Assembly (NCBI GenBank): GCA_022559985.1
Contig: JAFJTR010000020.1
Span: forward strand, 328,582 to 392,581
Length of the DNA: 64,000 nt
DNA from: Parastagonospora avenae f. sp. tritici 18332-5
Taxonomy: Eukaryota; Ascomycota; Dothideomycetes; Pleosporales; Phaeosphaeriaceae
Direction of reading: 5' to 3'
Shown here: piece by piece, positions 19,595 through 31,771 of the stretch
Layout: each line of letters starts with the position of its first letter
How positions within the stretch are numbered: position 1 is the first letter of the stretch
The notes under the pieces: generated by a model
Told to the model about the DNA's origin: nothing
Databases searched by the model: none
The model's input: the letters and a program-made list of their open reading frames with translations, nothing else
Position numbers and translations under genes: made by a program

Positions 19595-22349
19595 TCACGA
19601 GCGCAGAAATAGCACCGTGTCACAGATCACACTATGTATTCCTCCACGGCGTAAGGCGCAAGGATCGTCAATGCAGGGCATCAACAGTGGGCTCATGCTA
19701 CACAATTCTCACCTATACACAGTGTCAAATGAGACGACACGCCATTTACGGGTGAGAACATGACTACTGCAAGCTTTTGGCCGGACAGCGTATTGAGCGA
19801 CAGCGTTGGAATAGTCTCTATCTAGATGTAGATAACTATATGCCTGCGAAACGCGTGGTCAACCATATTGATCGCGAAGCGCTTGTAAGCACCTGTCCAA
19901 TTATGCGAGGTGTCGCGTATTTTCGGTGCAATAGGAATAAGCATGGCGATCCCATAATGATCGCCCTCCAGCCACAAATCATTAATAATTTCGTGCGACA
20001 ACACGAGTGTGTTGCTGCTCATACGAGATTATGCCACATGTTCTGGTCTGGCTCGCCCTATATCCTCATCAATGAATGTACAGTAAGACAACGAACCAAT
20101 GCTGTTTATCCGGCGCCCAGTTCACGGTTGCAAAAGAAACTACCAGACTCGTTCGGACTCGCCGTGCCCAGGGTGTCGTGGCGCTCAGCGTCGCTTGACA
20201 AGACTCTGGTCAGGAACGGCCAATAATGCAGGGGCTGAAGTGGCGCGTACCTGCAGCAGCGCATCAGATATCAGACCCACCCCGCTGCGAACGGTCATCT
20301 GCTCGGGGGCATCCATGACGACTCAGACGTATATCGCAATTATCTCCATGGTTCTCAATATGAGCCGGCTTCATGTCGCCGCAAGAGGGTGACGCGTAAA
20401 AGTCAGTCTGGAGGATCACCGATCACCTTGGATTAGAGTTTGGTCTATGAGCCTATTTCCAGCCCACAGAGGGCTGAAGCTTCACGATACGCGCAGGTAA
20501 CGCCCGTCTACTTCGCACATTCTCGGCCGCATCGCATTGTTGAGCCAGGACCATTATTCGCATATGCAGCCCTGAAGCAATTTTTCTGGTCGCATGAAAC
20601 CGATCTGTCAGTCAACGGTAGCTCAGCGCTCGGTCATTGTCATCTCTCCGCACCGTCCAATCTGCCGGGACACGGTCAGCTTCATGAACTCAAACGGCCA
20701 AAACCTTCCATCGCCTGCGTCGCAGACATGTCACATCAATCTGTAACAGAGAATAGAGAAAGTCTCCACTGCCATGAAACGACAGAAATTTTGGTCGAAT
20801 TGAGACGAGAGCCGTGGTGGCAAGTTGCAGACGACCTTCCAGACACAGCATGAGGATTTGACACAATCGACGCCCCTGTAGATCGATCGCTCGCTGAAAA
20901 GACCAAAAAGGGTAAAGTGCAACAGTGGCTTTGGGTGGTTCGAAAATTGGTCCCTGCGACGAGCATGAAAGCATGGACACACACGCCAGCCAAACGACCG
21001 AGCAGAATCTGGCTTCATTTGGCGGATCCGCAGGGGTAGGGAGAGACAAATTGCGAATGAAAGACAAACAACGCCAGTTCTGGGAAGCAAACATCATCCC
21101 TGTTGTTCCACGTGGGCGCAGCAGTAGCCTCAGCTGCAAGGTGCGGCACCCTTCTCCGGTTCATCGGAATTGGTTGTTGGGGTGTGCTGGACAAATGCGG
21201 CTTGTGGCTGCGCAAAAGCCTCCCATCCTCCGCAGCCTCCGGACCAACCGGCTCATTAAAGAGGTAGCTCTGAAGGCTTCTGTGAACCAGCCTCATGTGA
21301 CGACTGGAGGGAGACAGGGCATAGCGCCAGCCCACGCGCATGCCGGGATTAATACGAGTCGCACCAACAAGGCAAGCAGGCAGACAAAAATAATCAAGCC
21401 CTACTTACAGCTGAGTCTTTCCGTACGCCGTACGCTCGGCGCTGCTGAATCAGGGCTCGGAGCAAATGACATATGTGCAGCTCTCACCGCCAGCGGATAC
21501 TCGCAGGACCACAGCAGTCCGGGGCCCGTTGGAAATTAGATGGAAGGAAAGAAGCACGGGAGAAGACTCCGCATGTGCGCTAGATCGTCAAAATTCTGGT
21601 GGAGTGTTAGGCACGGACAAGTGGGCGACGTCGCAAATTGGGTGTCGAGTTTTCGTCACCGCTGCTTCTTTACATGCACCGGCAGTGGTCGGCCTGTCAG
21701 AAACTGCTCCAGTCCAGGACCCGGCCGTAAACCTGCTTGTGCCTGAATCTCTCGCAGGCAAACCCTCTTACACACGCGGAGCTATGAAGCGACGTTGCGC
21801 TCTAGTCAGCGGCCCATTGCAACGCAAAAAAGGGGAGCTACGTTTCAATCAATTGCAGTCGTTCGCACCAGGCTGCCAGCATCGCCTGCTAAGAATAATC
21901 TGCCAGGACCAGGGTTACAGTGATGTCAGACTTAGACATACACTTTACCCTCGTAATATTGGGAGTCATCACGTTTGCCGAGTTAGACTCGCTTTGCGGA
22001 TGATGCAAGGGGTGAACGGCAACCCTGCGACGGCGACAGACCTGCGACGTTATTGGAGCAACAACGATCTTCACACAGTCACGAGGGCGATGAAACGACA
22101 AGCGGTGGAGGACCTCCTCGTAAATTTTGCAGCCCGTGCTTGCTAATTGACCGGGATGAGCGATGTTTCGGCATGCTTTAGCTTATGCACAAGCCAGGAG
22201 CCACCCCTTTCTTAGTCCACCAGCCCAACGCCATTCACCGCTTGGGCCGTGCCATGCGCTGCCTAGCATACTTGCATACATCGTCAAAAGTACGTAGCTG
22301 ACCGACATTTTTGGCTTCTGTAATCTGAGCCCACACATAAGTACACCCG
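19595..22349. other. First part of a gene desert
   Basis: About 2.8 kb with no supported gene. The longest frames (21466-22146 on +, 226 codons; 20690-21139 on -) have residue compositions like random translation, rich in Arg, Ser, Cys and His, with no domain motif, no hydrophobic core pattern and overlapping frames on both strands. Base composition is near 50% GC, so this is not RIP-mutated repeat DNA of the AT-rich kind. Confidence 0.5.
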
Positions 22350-22503
22350 TGCCCCCACTGTCGACAACTTTGTTTCATCACAGCACACCTTCACGAGCCC
22401 TATATCTCCGTACAACACTACGATACACCACACTCCACTCACGCTCAACACACAAACCTGACACTACTCTCCTGTCTACCAGACTTCAGCCTCCAACAAC
22501 ACA
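22350..22503 (+). promoter_or_regulatory. 5'UTR-like CA/CT-rich stretch
   Basis: About 150 bases almost without G on the + strand, made of CA, CT and AC runs, ending in CCTCCAACAACACA directly before an ATG. This matches the leaders seen at real genes in this window, such as the cyclin and eIF4E. It suggests a transcript starting near 22350. Confidence 0.45.
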
Positions 22504-22608
22504 ATGGCTGCTCTCAACTACGACGAGTCCAACATGGCATCAAACAATCTTCCTCCATGCCCAGGACCACCACCCACCCGCCCTCTGCCTCCAGTTCCAA
22601 CGAAATAG
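22504..22608 (+). CDS. Isolated 34-aa proline-rich small ORF
   Basis: ATG in a strong context (AACACAATGGCT) opens a frame of 34 codons starting MAALNYDESNMASNN and ending in a proline-rich segment (PPCPGPPPTRPLPPVPTK). PTRPLPPVP resembles an SH3-binding motif. No good splice donor follows that would extend the frame. The C-rich, strand-biased composition continues to about 23100, so the ORF may be the 5' part of a longer, mostly non-coding transcript, or the start of a gene whose exons I could not join. Unrecognised. The leader quality, rather than the protein itself, is the main evidence. Confidence 0.35.
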   Translation: MAALNYDESNMASNNLPPCPGPPPTRPLPPVPTK

Positions 22609-25600
22609 AGCCGATCACTGCATCTGTCTCTTCTTTACGCAACGGGCTTTCTGGCGCACAACATCGATATTTACCAGCATCATTATTCGTATCACCTACA
22701 TCTTGCAACATCTTAATACCGACCACCTCCAACATCGAAATGCACATTTCTCTGGCCCGCGGCCTGCCAAGCAGCCTACTGCGGCATCCAGATCGAATTG
22801 ATCTTCGGTGTGCCTATCAATCTACGAACTCGTCATCTACCTCGCCTCCCTCGCACAGAGGCGAGTAAGAGAAAGCCACTCAGGTCATCGGACAACAACC
22901 CTGCTGCCTTATCAAGGTCTGCACTTTGCACACCCTATGTGCCATGTTGGCAATCGAACATCCCACCACTATTACTCGGCAAACCCCTCGAGTAATCTTT
23001 CACTCGACCTAGGGCAACCACATTGCTGCGACCCTCGAACATCCGCTGGCTTCGGTAACTGGGCAACAGTAACTTCGCTTCTCATAGACGCCTACTTCGA
23101 TATTGGTACAGCATGACTTGTAATTTCAGCGCTATTTGTTATTTGCTTTATAGAATACGCATCAATCGGCGCTTGGGATCATGGAGTCAACGCTCGTGCA
23201 CAATAATGCCGGCACACGACTAGACTTGGAGTTATTGACTTACGGAGGCTTCACAGCCAGGAAGGACATCGAATACCCCAACATGCTTATAGTTTTTAAT
23301 CATCTGATCTAAAGATCACTTTCACGCAAATGTCCTTCACATCTCCAAAGTGATGTTCTTCCGAAAGTCAACATCCTGTATTGGTCTGGGCCTCAATGCG
23401 AGCGTCGCAATCAATATCGAGTAGCGGCATTTGCCATGGTCCTTCACATTCCATTGCAATAACCACGCAGCAACGCCAATCCCGCTCTTCCTGATGGCGC
23501 GCGCCGCGATACCCCACACAGCCCTGGGTGTATTGCCAAGATGCAAGTTGATAGCGTCGTTCAGTCCGTTTTCGTGCACGATCTAGTTGAACCATGGAAC
23601 GAGAGTTGCCTGACGTCCCGCTCTAAGCTCGTAGTGACGTACACTTCAAGGCAACCTAAAGGAGCGGAGCCAATACTTCGATGTGCTCTAAGCCTACCAA
23701 CATCCAGTTGTCCCGCTCGATGCCGCTGCGCCTTCCGCGTGACCGGATCCAACCTTACAGTCGACTTCACAATCCCTGGGCCTGTTTGTACAGGCATCAC
23801 GGCGACGGCAACAGATGTCTGTTTCAGGATTGCAATCAAGTAACTACTATACTTCCGTCTCACCTCATCACAGGGGTAAATTCTCCTCGGTTGCGCTTAC
23901 CCCTCTGCTTCGAGATGACAGATGACTAACGCGGCCACACCAATTCTCATGCATGCTGTCAACACCGTTGTCTACACACTACATTCGATACCAATGCAGG
24001 GCCCCACTTGATCTGTTTTTCTCGCATCGGCACCATCATGCGATATGCCCCTCGACGGTTGCACGCATTGGGTCCCACTGCATTTACTACACTCACCGCT
24101 CGGCGGCGGGGGCGTTGTAGCCTGGCTGCAAGCTGCTGGCAAGTGGTTAATCGAAATGATACTCCGACTGTTATACCCTCCCTCCTACAGCGCATCCCGC
24201 GCCTAGCTGTGCGGTGTTCGCTTTTGCCGCTTCGAGCGGTGCCGCATCCATTGCGACAACCTTGAATTCAGGCCTGCCACACCAGATCCTCCGTGGAAAT
24301 GGCTAGCATAAGCGATGCTCGGATGTCCTGCCGACCAATTTTAAAACTGCATATACCAAGGCAGCGAGTCTTGGAGGCCCTGTGCAATAGAGCTGATCTC
24401 CTCTAGTAAAGCAGAAGTCATTTGACAATCAGGCTTCAGACTGTGCCATAGTCTCGCATTTGCTACTAGGTCAGCTTGCATGCTCGGTACATGGTCCTAG
24501 GCTGTGTTTGCCTAGCCTTGGGCAACTACACTTATAACCTGCTTTCCTCGTCAAGAAGGGCGGAGCTGCTTTACAGGCAGCCCAGGCCATTGCACTATCA
24601 TGGGTAGCGACAGTAATAGCTTACCGACATGTTCCACAGCATCGATAATCGTGATGCTGCAGCGCAATGGTGTCGGCAAAGTACCATTCTTCCTGGAAGA
24701 AGCAGGTCACACCAACGCCTTCAACGCACGCATGCTGCAAGATTACCTGCGCCTTGTCGTGCCTGTGCGTGTGGAAGTCTACTATCGGCCTTCGATGCCG
24801 CGAACGCAGGCACATCAATCACATGCGCATGCACCTCCCGCGTTGCATACCGGCAGATCCTAAGGCTGCAGGTCCGCAAATCATGATCGCACATTACAAC
24901 GTGTGCACCCCAAGCAGGTTTGCTGAACTAGCGCTGCGGTAACCACGTCGTTCGAAGGGTTAAGCGGTCAGCCCGTCGACTTGACGAGCCCGTAGTTAGT
25001 CTCTGAGTCACAGTCAGCGGTGTAGCCAGGCTTTTTCACGACAGACAACGTCGCAATCCATCAGCCAAAATTGCCAGGTCGTCGGAACGGTGACAGCGGT
25101 ACGATACGACCACATGCCGAACCTCACTAACTTTCGTTCAGAGCTGCCCTCTTGCCAAGCTGTCACCAGTTCCGAGGCTCGAAGCATGAGTAAGGGCTGA
25201 CCTGCATTTGCCTTGTAACTGTGGCTGCACTTGTGGCTTGCTCATTGCACTCGCCCCGAAAATCATCTCCAAAATCAACACCCGCCAAGTATCGCGGTGC
25301 TTGCAAAGCAAATCGCAATGTCCACTTGGTTACAAATTCCAAAACTCCTTGCGATCCTCCTGTTGATCATGTTCTCCAGAGTAATTACACTTTTTGGAAT
25401 GATTTACCCTGCTTCTCTTCCATGTCTATCTTACCCGAGCCTTATCTCCGAACCGTCAAGCTCACTGACGAGTCTAACGTGGCACTCTTCCGCGTCTGAT
25501 CTCACACCCCTGGAGATCACGTCTTGCAGCCCGCAATGAAGGCGATCAAGCTCCGAACTTCTGTGTGTGGAGCACTAGCCGTGTCATCACACCATCACGC

Positions 25601-27453
25601 CCCATCGACTCCCCACGCGTACAAAGTCTTGTCGTCAGGACAAGCAGCCATTACCCGCCATGCCCGTTCATGCAGATCATACAAGGGGCGTTTCTGGAAC
25701 AAGACGAGCTCGCTTGCGCTCTTTCGCCGCCACAGTTCGTTGACCTGACACGCACTTGCCAGCATATGCTCCGCGGGATCTGGAGATATCGCGCCATACT
25801 ATTGCATTTCTTCGGACCTCGCACTCTGTTTTGACATGCCATTGTCGTCTTACATACGTCGGTTCGCTAATGAGGGAATTCTTTGTCGCGCTTCAGGCGG
25901 GCCTGTGGACCCTGGTACTCTTCTCGCTACAAGCAGACTGATTAGCCGGCTATGGTGTTTCGCATGCCTATGGCTTGCATAATGCCTCATTAGGACGAAC
26001 AAGGACACACCTCGTGATCTTTCTCATTCACGGAGGTAAGCGTCGATATTAAGGATCGTGATAAGGTCGATGAAGTTCCCACGTTCCACCACGTGGTGGG
26101 GACGACCTGGTCCACTTGTCCCAATCAACTCTGCATGAGATGTGCTCGGTTCACGGATGAATCCAGGGTCAATCGTGAAGACCCTGTTTGCACAGGGATG
26201 CCTGATCTTGTAATAGGTAAGCGGCGTGCATGTGGAAATGCCGCAACCTCAGCTTTAATATATGGCCGACATCAAAGGGTAAGATGCGCACGTTATCGTA
26301 ATCCATGGAGATTGCTGCCCTGTCTTGATCCGGATTGAGTGAGCAGTCGGGGCTCAGACATCAGTTGCACGCGTTAATCTAATCTGGATGTCAGCACTGA
26401 TACGATGCATAGTGCATCTCAGCTCACCGAGCGTGAGCAAACTATTCCCCAGAGTATCGTTCATCCACCATGTCAATTCAACCTCAAAACGATTATTCAA
26501 ATAACACTTCAAAGAAGTCATACTTCTTTCTAGCAGTAATAGTAGAAGGCTTTAGCAGAGTACCGCTGCCTTGTACAAGACAGCTGTCTTGCACCCAAGG
26601 GATAGAGGAGGCGTCCATCTATCAGCCGAGCATATACGATCACGACGAATAATTGCAAAGGCAGATCTCAACTACATTACTACGATCATTTCAGCTTTCG
26701 ACTCCAAGAACAGAGTCTGGCTCATTGGTTTAAGTGGCCAAGAAGGCTCGATCAGATAGCCTCGTTTTTCAACACCTGGACACAGAACAGGACTACAACA
26801 CCCTTCGTTATCTCCGGTCTTCACATACTCAAGAAGTACATTCTTATAGACCTCCGTCCACTCCCACCCACTGTATGTGCCGTTGTCTTGGAGGCAATTG
26901 TCGTAGTCTCGCAGCACTCAAGTTGATCTAACTCACAAGTATCTCGCAACTTCAAAATAAAATCATGATGCCTTTTCGGCTTCCTCGACTAAGCAACCCA
27001 CCACATCTGCCCACATGAGCCGAAAGCTCCACCTTCGGCGTGAGATTTACCGACTTAGGCTACCCCGCTTACCCCATCAGTGATAGTGCGGGGCATGGTC
27101 GGTGGTTGCCTAGCAGCTTGTATGGACTTTTGCCGGACGGGTACTGACGACGGACCGAAGAAATGGTTGTATTGGAGTCATGAGCTGAGGTTAGAGAATG
27201 CTTGATATCTCGTGTGCTCTCAACAGTTGTCTTTTGTAGTGAGAACCAGCAACCGAATTTTCGGGAAGAAGGCTGAGTTTAGTGACTTTCATCACTTCCT
27301 TATATCCTTGTTTGGAACTAGACTGACTGCCTGACTTCAATTTCTTCCGAAGTTCCAACATCCTAAACAATTTGAGCTGGACTTTTGATATCGAAGACGG
27401 TCAAACGACTTTACGTAAACACGGTCTCTTAACATACCACATACACCACAACA
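22609..27453. other. Second part of the gene desert
   Basis: Nearly 5 kb without a supported gene. One frame around 22740-22995 has a hydrophobic, Cys-containing start (WPAACQAAYCGIQIELIFG) but no start codon or splice partner that I could establish. Other frames (24600-24863, 25221-25539) are short and overlap each other in several phases. No terminal repeats, no transposase or reverse-transcriptase motifs and no microsatellites stand out. The last ~150 bases, from about 27300, are the leader of the dehydrogenase gene. Confidence 0.45.
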
Positions 27454-28806
27454 ATGTCTTCCAAACCCGCCATCGGCTTCTGCGGCCTCGGTGCCATGGG
27501 AATGGGCATGGCCACAAATCTCGTCAAGGAAGGCTACCCCGTGACCGGCTTCGACGTCTACCCTCCGTCTCTGGAAAAATTCGCAAACGCAGGAGGCAAG
27601 CCCTCCTCTTCGCTGTCCGAATCAGCAAAAGACAAGGCTTTCTACATCGTCATGGTAGCGTCCGCGCCACAGGCCCAACCCGCGCTATTCGGCGACGACG
27701 GCATCGTGAAAGCGCTCCCCCAAGGCGCCACGCTGATCTTGTGCTCGACGGTGGCAAGCCAGTACGTCAAGAGCGTGGAGAAAGAGTTGAAAGATGTAGG
27801 CAGGAGTGACATCTTCTTCATCGACGCGCCTGTTTCCGGTGGCGCGGGACGTGCTGCAGACGGCACTTTGTCGATCATGGCAGGCGCGTCGTCTGCGGCG
27901 TTCGAGAAGGGGAAATGGCTGCTCCAAGAGATGAGCGCGCCGAGTAAACTGTTCATCGTAGAGGGTGGGATCGGCGCGGGAAGTAATATGAAAATGGTCC
28001 ATCAAGTATTGGCTGCGATCCAGATCCTCGCTGTCTCGGAAGCATATGGGTTTGCGGCGAGATTGGGCTTGAATGGCAAAGAGGTACATGATGCGGTACT
28101 CAAGAGTCAGGGGTGGAGTTGGATGTTTGAGAATCGTAGCCAGAGGACGTTGAAAGAGGATTATTTCCCGGGTGCGAGTGCGGTGACGATTATTCTGAAA
28201 GACACCGTAAGTCAACTTTCCTTGCCTAAATTCGACGCTGTGTGCTAATCATCGCGGTAGGGCATCATAACATACATGTCCCGCAGCCTCAACTTCCCCG
28301 CCAAACTCTGCTCCGTCGCGGAGCAAGTCTACTTCTCCGCTCTGGACCGCGGCTGGGGCGCCAACGACGATGCCGGCCTCGTCCGTCTTTGGACTTCGGA
28401 CCCTGTTTCTTCCATCAACACGTCTGCAGCCGACAAGGACGCAGCTCTCCAACTCGTCGTCGACCTACTAACTGGTATCCATCTTGTTTCTGCTGCTGAG
28501 TCAATTTCACTGGCGCAAAACGTTGGCATCCCACTCCCACAGTTGTACGAACTGGCATGTGATGCTGCCGGTGGAAGTTCAATGTTCAAGGACGCTGGCG
28601 GCAAGATGATTGAGGTCTTGGAGAAGAAGGGCGATGGAAAGGGCAGCGTGTTAGGAGGGTACGCCGAGAAGTTGAAGATTGCGGTGGACAAGGCGCAAGA
28701 GATTAAGTGTCCGGTATTCTTGGGCAGTGCTGCGTTGAACACTTTGTTAGCTACCGGCCCGGAGTTGAGTCTGAGAGCATTGCTGGAGGGATATAGCGTA
28801 AAATAG
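27454..28806 (+). CDS. Beta-hydroxyacid dehydrogenase (3-HIBADH / threonate dehydrogenase type)
   Basis: Two exons, 27454-28206 and 28261-28806, with a 54-nt intron, encode 432 aa. The N-terminal Rossmann motif GFCGLGAMGMGMATNL binds NAD(P). The substrate-binding motif appears as DAPVSGGAGRAADGTLSIMA, and the catalytic Lys lies in GSNMKMVHQ. The protein contains both the NAD-binding 6-phosphogluconate-dehydrogenase-like domain (PF03446) and the C-terminal NAD-binding_11 all-helical domain, here longer than in bacterial 290-residue enzymes. The helical part is extended by a second, similar-looking segment (GIPLPQLYELACDAAGGSSM after LNGKEVHDAVLKSQGWSWMF), which suggests a repeated C-terminal domain as in fungal L-threonate dehydrogenase-like proteins. 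It oxidises a small beta-hydroxyacid; the actual substrate is not evident. Confidence 0.88.
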
Positions 28807-29061
28807 GTAGAGGGGACGATAAGAAACGTATCAATATATTGCAATATCTGATACTACTGTTAGGATCATTTCAGCGATATTGAACAGACTGAGCGTCGAT
28901 AATCCACGCGTCAGGTACCTAACGTGGCTTGAGAGTGGTTTGAACATCAGACTAACCGTGTATTCGTGAACAACCACGAGCTCTATTCGACAAACCATCA
29001 AAAGTATATACGATCTTTCAAAACATCCCTCAAAACCTATAATCCCGCATCCCATCCATAC

Positions 29062-30862
29062 CTACACAGTCAAAGTGTAATTGACTGCATTCCCAGGCTC
29101 TCGCGGATAAAATTCAATCATAAACGTCGTGCTCAGCCCACTTGCCCGAACCGCCTCCAACGCCGCCGCCGTCAAAATCACACCCTCGGGCGTCCAATTC
29201 CAGTGATTCGAATATGTCGCCCTACCCCTCTGCAACTCAGGCAAATACTGCGTCCAATCGTCCACAAGATACGTGCCATCGAGCTTCGTCGCCTTGACCG
29301 TCGCGGGCCTGTTTTGACCCGCCCACTTGAGCGGGATCAACAGGTCGGCAGAAACGGCGGGCAATTTGGAGGATGTGCTGGATAGTTCGGGGACGGAGTA
29401 GTGCACCAGGTCGATGCTGAGGGATGCGCCGCGGTTGAAAGATAAAGTGAGGGAGCCGAGACTGCCTGTGGGCGAAGAGGGAGCGAATATTGAAGCGAGG
29501 AAGGGAGCTTTGAATGTGATTGATTCGCCCGAGACGGCGTAGTCGCGGCCCTGATTGAGGGACTTGTTGGAACTGGCAAGGACAATGTTTTTGGAGAGTT
29601 TGTTGCCGTTGAAGTGGAAGTCTAGCGTTACGTCGGTGATGTTTGTGCCTTTCTTGTGGTAGATGTATGTGGAGGACTTCTGGGTCGTACTACCGTCTGT
29701 TGTGCTGTCTGGAAGCGCGTTGGGGATACCCTTGACGGCGTTGCGGTAGATGTCGTGGGAGACAGGGTCGCGCCATGTGTGTGCTGCGCGGTCGAGGAAG
29801 TCGTTTCCATTGTCCCAGAGGATAGTGGAGGCGTTGTATTTGGCAGCGGTGCGGACTAGGAAGTCGAAGTAGCGCCAGCGTGCTGCTGTCTCGGTGGCTA
29901 CGGGGGATGCGGCCCATTCACCAATGATGAGAGGGATATCTGTGAAGTTGCCACGCACCATGGCGAAGTCCGCATCGAGCGCAGCCTTATCGGCGTCAGA
30001 GCCCCAGGTCGTTTTGCCCCAAGCATTGAAGATGTAGTCATAAGGGGAGTAGTAATGCCACTGAATTCCCCATGGATTCTTGAACTTTGCATCTGGACGC
30101 TTGAACCACTGAGTTGTCTTGAGCCCATCCTCGCCCGCTCCGACCAGAGTCACGACTCGTTGCGAGTTGAAACCTCCAGCATCATTGATAGCCTGAAGGA
30201 AGATGTTGTTCAGTCTGTTCACAGTCGCGCCATGCTCCGCCGTAGTTCCGGGGATCTCATTGATCGGCTCGAAAGCCAAAAAACTGCTCTTGCAAGCGAG
30301 CTTTGTTCCGATCTGGTACCACAGTTTGTACATCTTTTCTTCCACCATAGTCACATTGGTGTTTGGCTGGGTGAGGTCCGCCCACGTCCAGCTGTCATGG
30401 TGAACATTGACAATGGCATAGAAGCCTCGGGAAAGGATCATGTCGACAACATCTTCAACTCTCTGCAGCCACTTCGCGTCGACGGTATAGTCCGGCGATT
30501 GGGAGGTGAAGTGGTATGCCCACGTCACTGGAAGACGAATGCCCTTGTAACCAGCCTTCTTAGCGTCATCGAACGTGGCTCCGACAACAGGTGGGTTGTT
30601 CCAGGATCCTTCAGTCTCGACAGCATCCAATGTATTTCCGAGGTTCCAACCAGGGTTGATGTTGGAAAGAAAAGATCCTGCAGAGATAGGACTAAAAGAA
30701 GCCGTAGAGGGGCACTTGACCGTACTGTTGCCGGTACTGTTGCCTGCGAACCTTGTCTCAGCAGTGCCATTGTTCGAACCTGAACACAATACACATACCT
30801 TGAGCAAAGGCACCCTGTACTATCGCAGATGCAAGCACCGCAGCTTTTGCGAAACACCCCAT
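29062..30862 (-). CDS. Secreted GH5 glucanase with C-terminal X2-like module
   Basis: Two exons, 30799-30862 and 29062-30743, with a 55-nt intron (GTATGT...CGCAG, branch-like CTGAG), encode 581 aa. Exon 1 is a signal peptide (MGCFAKAAVLASAIVQGAFA, cleaved after AFA). The GH5 domain starts at GWNLGNTLDAVETEGSW and has IRLPVTWAYHF, HDSWTW, the acid/base Glu in FEPINEIPG (about residue 184) and the nucleophile Glu in IIGEWAAS (about residue 297). The pattern resembles GH5 subfamilies of cellulases. After about residue 385 comes an immunoglobulin-like module resembling CBM_X2 (DVTLDFHFNGNKLSKNIVL, RDYAVSGESITFKAPFLAS), then a C-terminal region of about 80 residues. It should cleave beta-glucan outside the cell; endo-1,4 versus other beta-glucan specificity is inference. 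Confidence 0.9.
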
Positions 30863-31771
30863 GATTGCTATAATTGAACGACTTTCCGAAAATGTTGCTA
30901 CACAAGTTGAAGTGTCTCCCGAGTGTTGAGTAAATATACTTCCTGTCACGAGACGATAAATGATGAACTTATGCACATGAGCCAATAAATCAACACATTA
31001 GTTTACCATTTACATGCTCATCCGTGGCGAATTTCATCAAGAGACCCCGGATTCCGCTTACCTAGGACTAATGCGACCATCAAGCTTCGGTATTGATGAG
31101 CTTATATTGTAAAGACCGCCCCTGACCCGGGTTCCGATGGTAAGAGTGGAACGTATTAGACTTCCAGAAGGCGAAGTCTCTATTGATTGGCTATCACGTA
31201 GTTCTTAGTGCAAGTGAGCCGGGTGTATATTGCCGTGTTCGTATGTATCCCTGCTACGCTATCTGGATATTAGCCAGGGCCACTCCAATTTTCCACCAAG
31301 TACTTCAAGCTCTGCCTGTGGACAGTCAATACTGCGAAGAGAAATTGTTTCAAGATTGAGTGTTATGTGGATTATTTTACAGATGTGGCCTCATGATATG
31401 GAGCCCCTGTGTTTACATCGAAGACCTCGACCACACTGTAGGTCGACATGGGCCTGCGCGCAGAGTATGCAGTACAAATATCCAAACTTTCTAAGCAAGT
31501 ACCTGATATTGACACTTTGGGTTCCCAAACCAGAGATCAGAAAAGCCTGCGCCGTGGAGAGCATGAAAAATAATAAGACATGAGCGAAGAAGTTTCATTC
31601 CCTAAAAGATGTCCTATCCCGAGAACGCCGAACGAGATTGAATTTGACAAGCAGAATGAAGTGTTTTCATCTCAACGAAGAGATCATGTAGCGAAGATGG
31701 CCAAGGGATGCCGAGTACCAGTGGACGATAAGGTATAGTGGTCGCCGGGACTTCTTGACGAGTCCTTTCTT
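30863..31771. other. GH5 promoter and 3' flank of the CFIm68-like gene
   Basis: On the minus strand the first ~150 bases are the likely GH5 leader and core promoter. Nothing else is supported; the + frame at 31230-31583 has no motif. Confidence 0.45.

Noticed and set aside
21466..22146. 226-codon + frame in the gene desert
   Set aside because: Residue composition looks random, no motif or splice signal, and other frames overlap it.
30744..30798. Apparent 19-nt intron (GTATGT...TTCAG) between signal peptide and GH5 domain
   Set aside because: The same donor pairs with a downstream CGCAG acceptor at 30744, giving a normal 55-nt intron with a branch-like CTGAG and correct phase.
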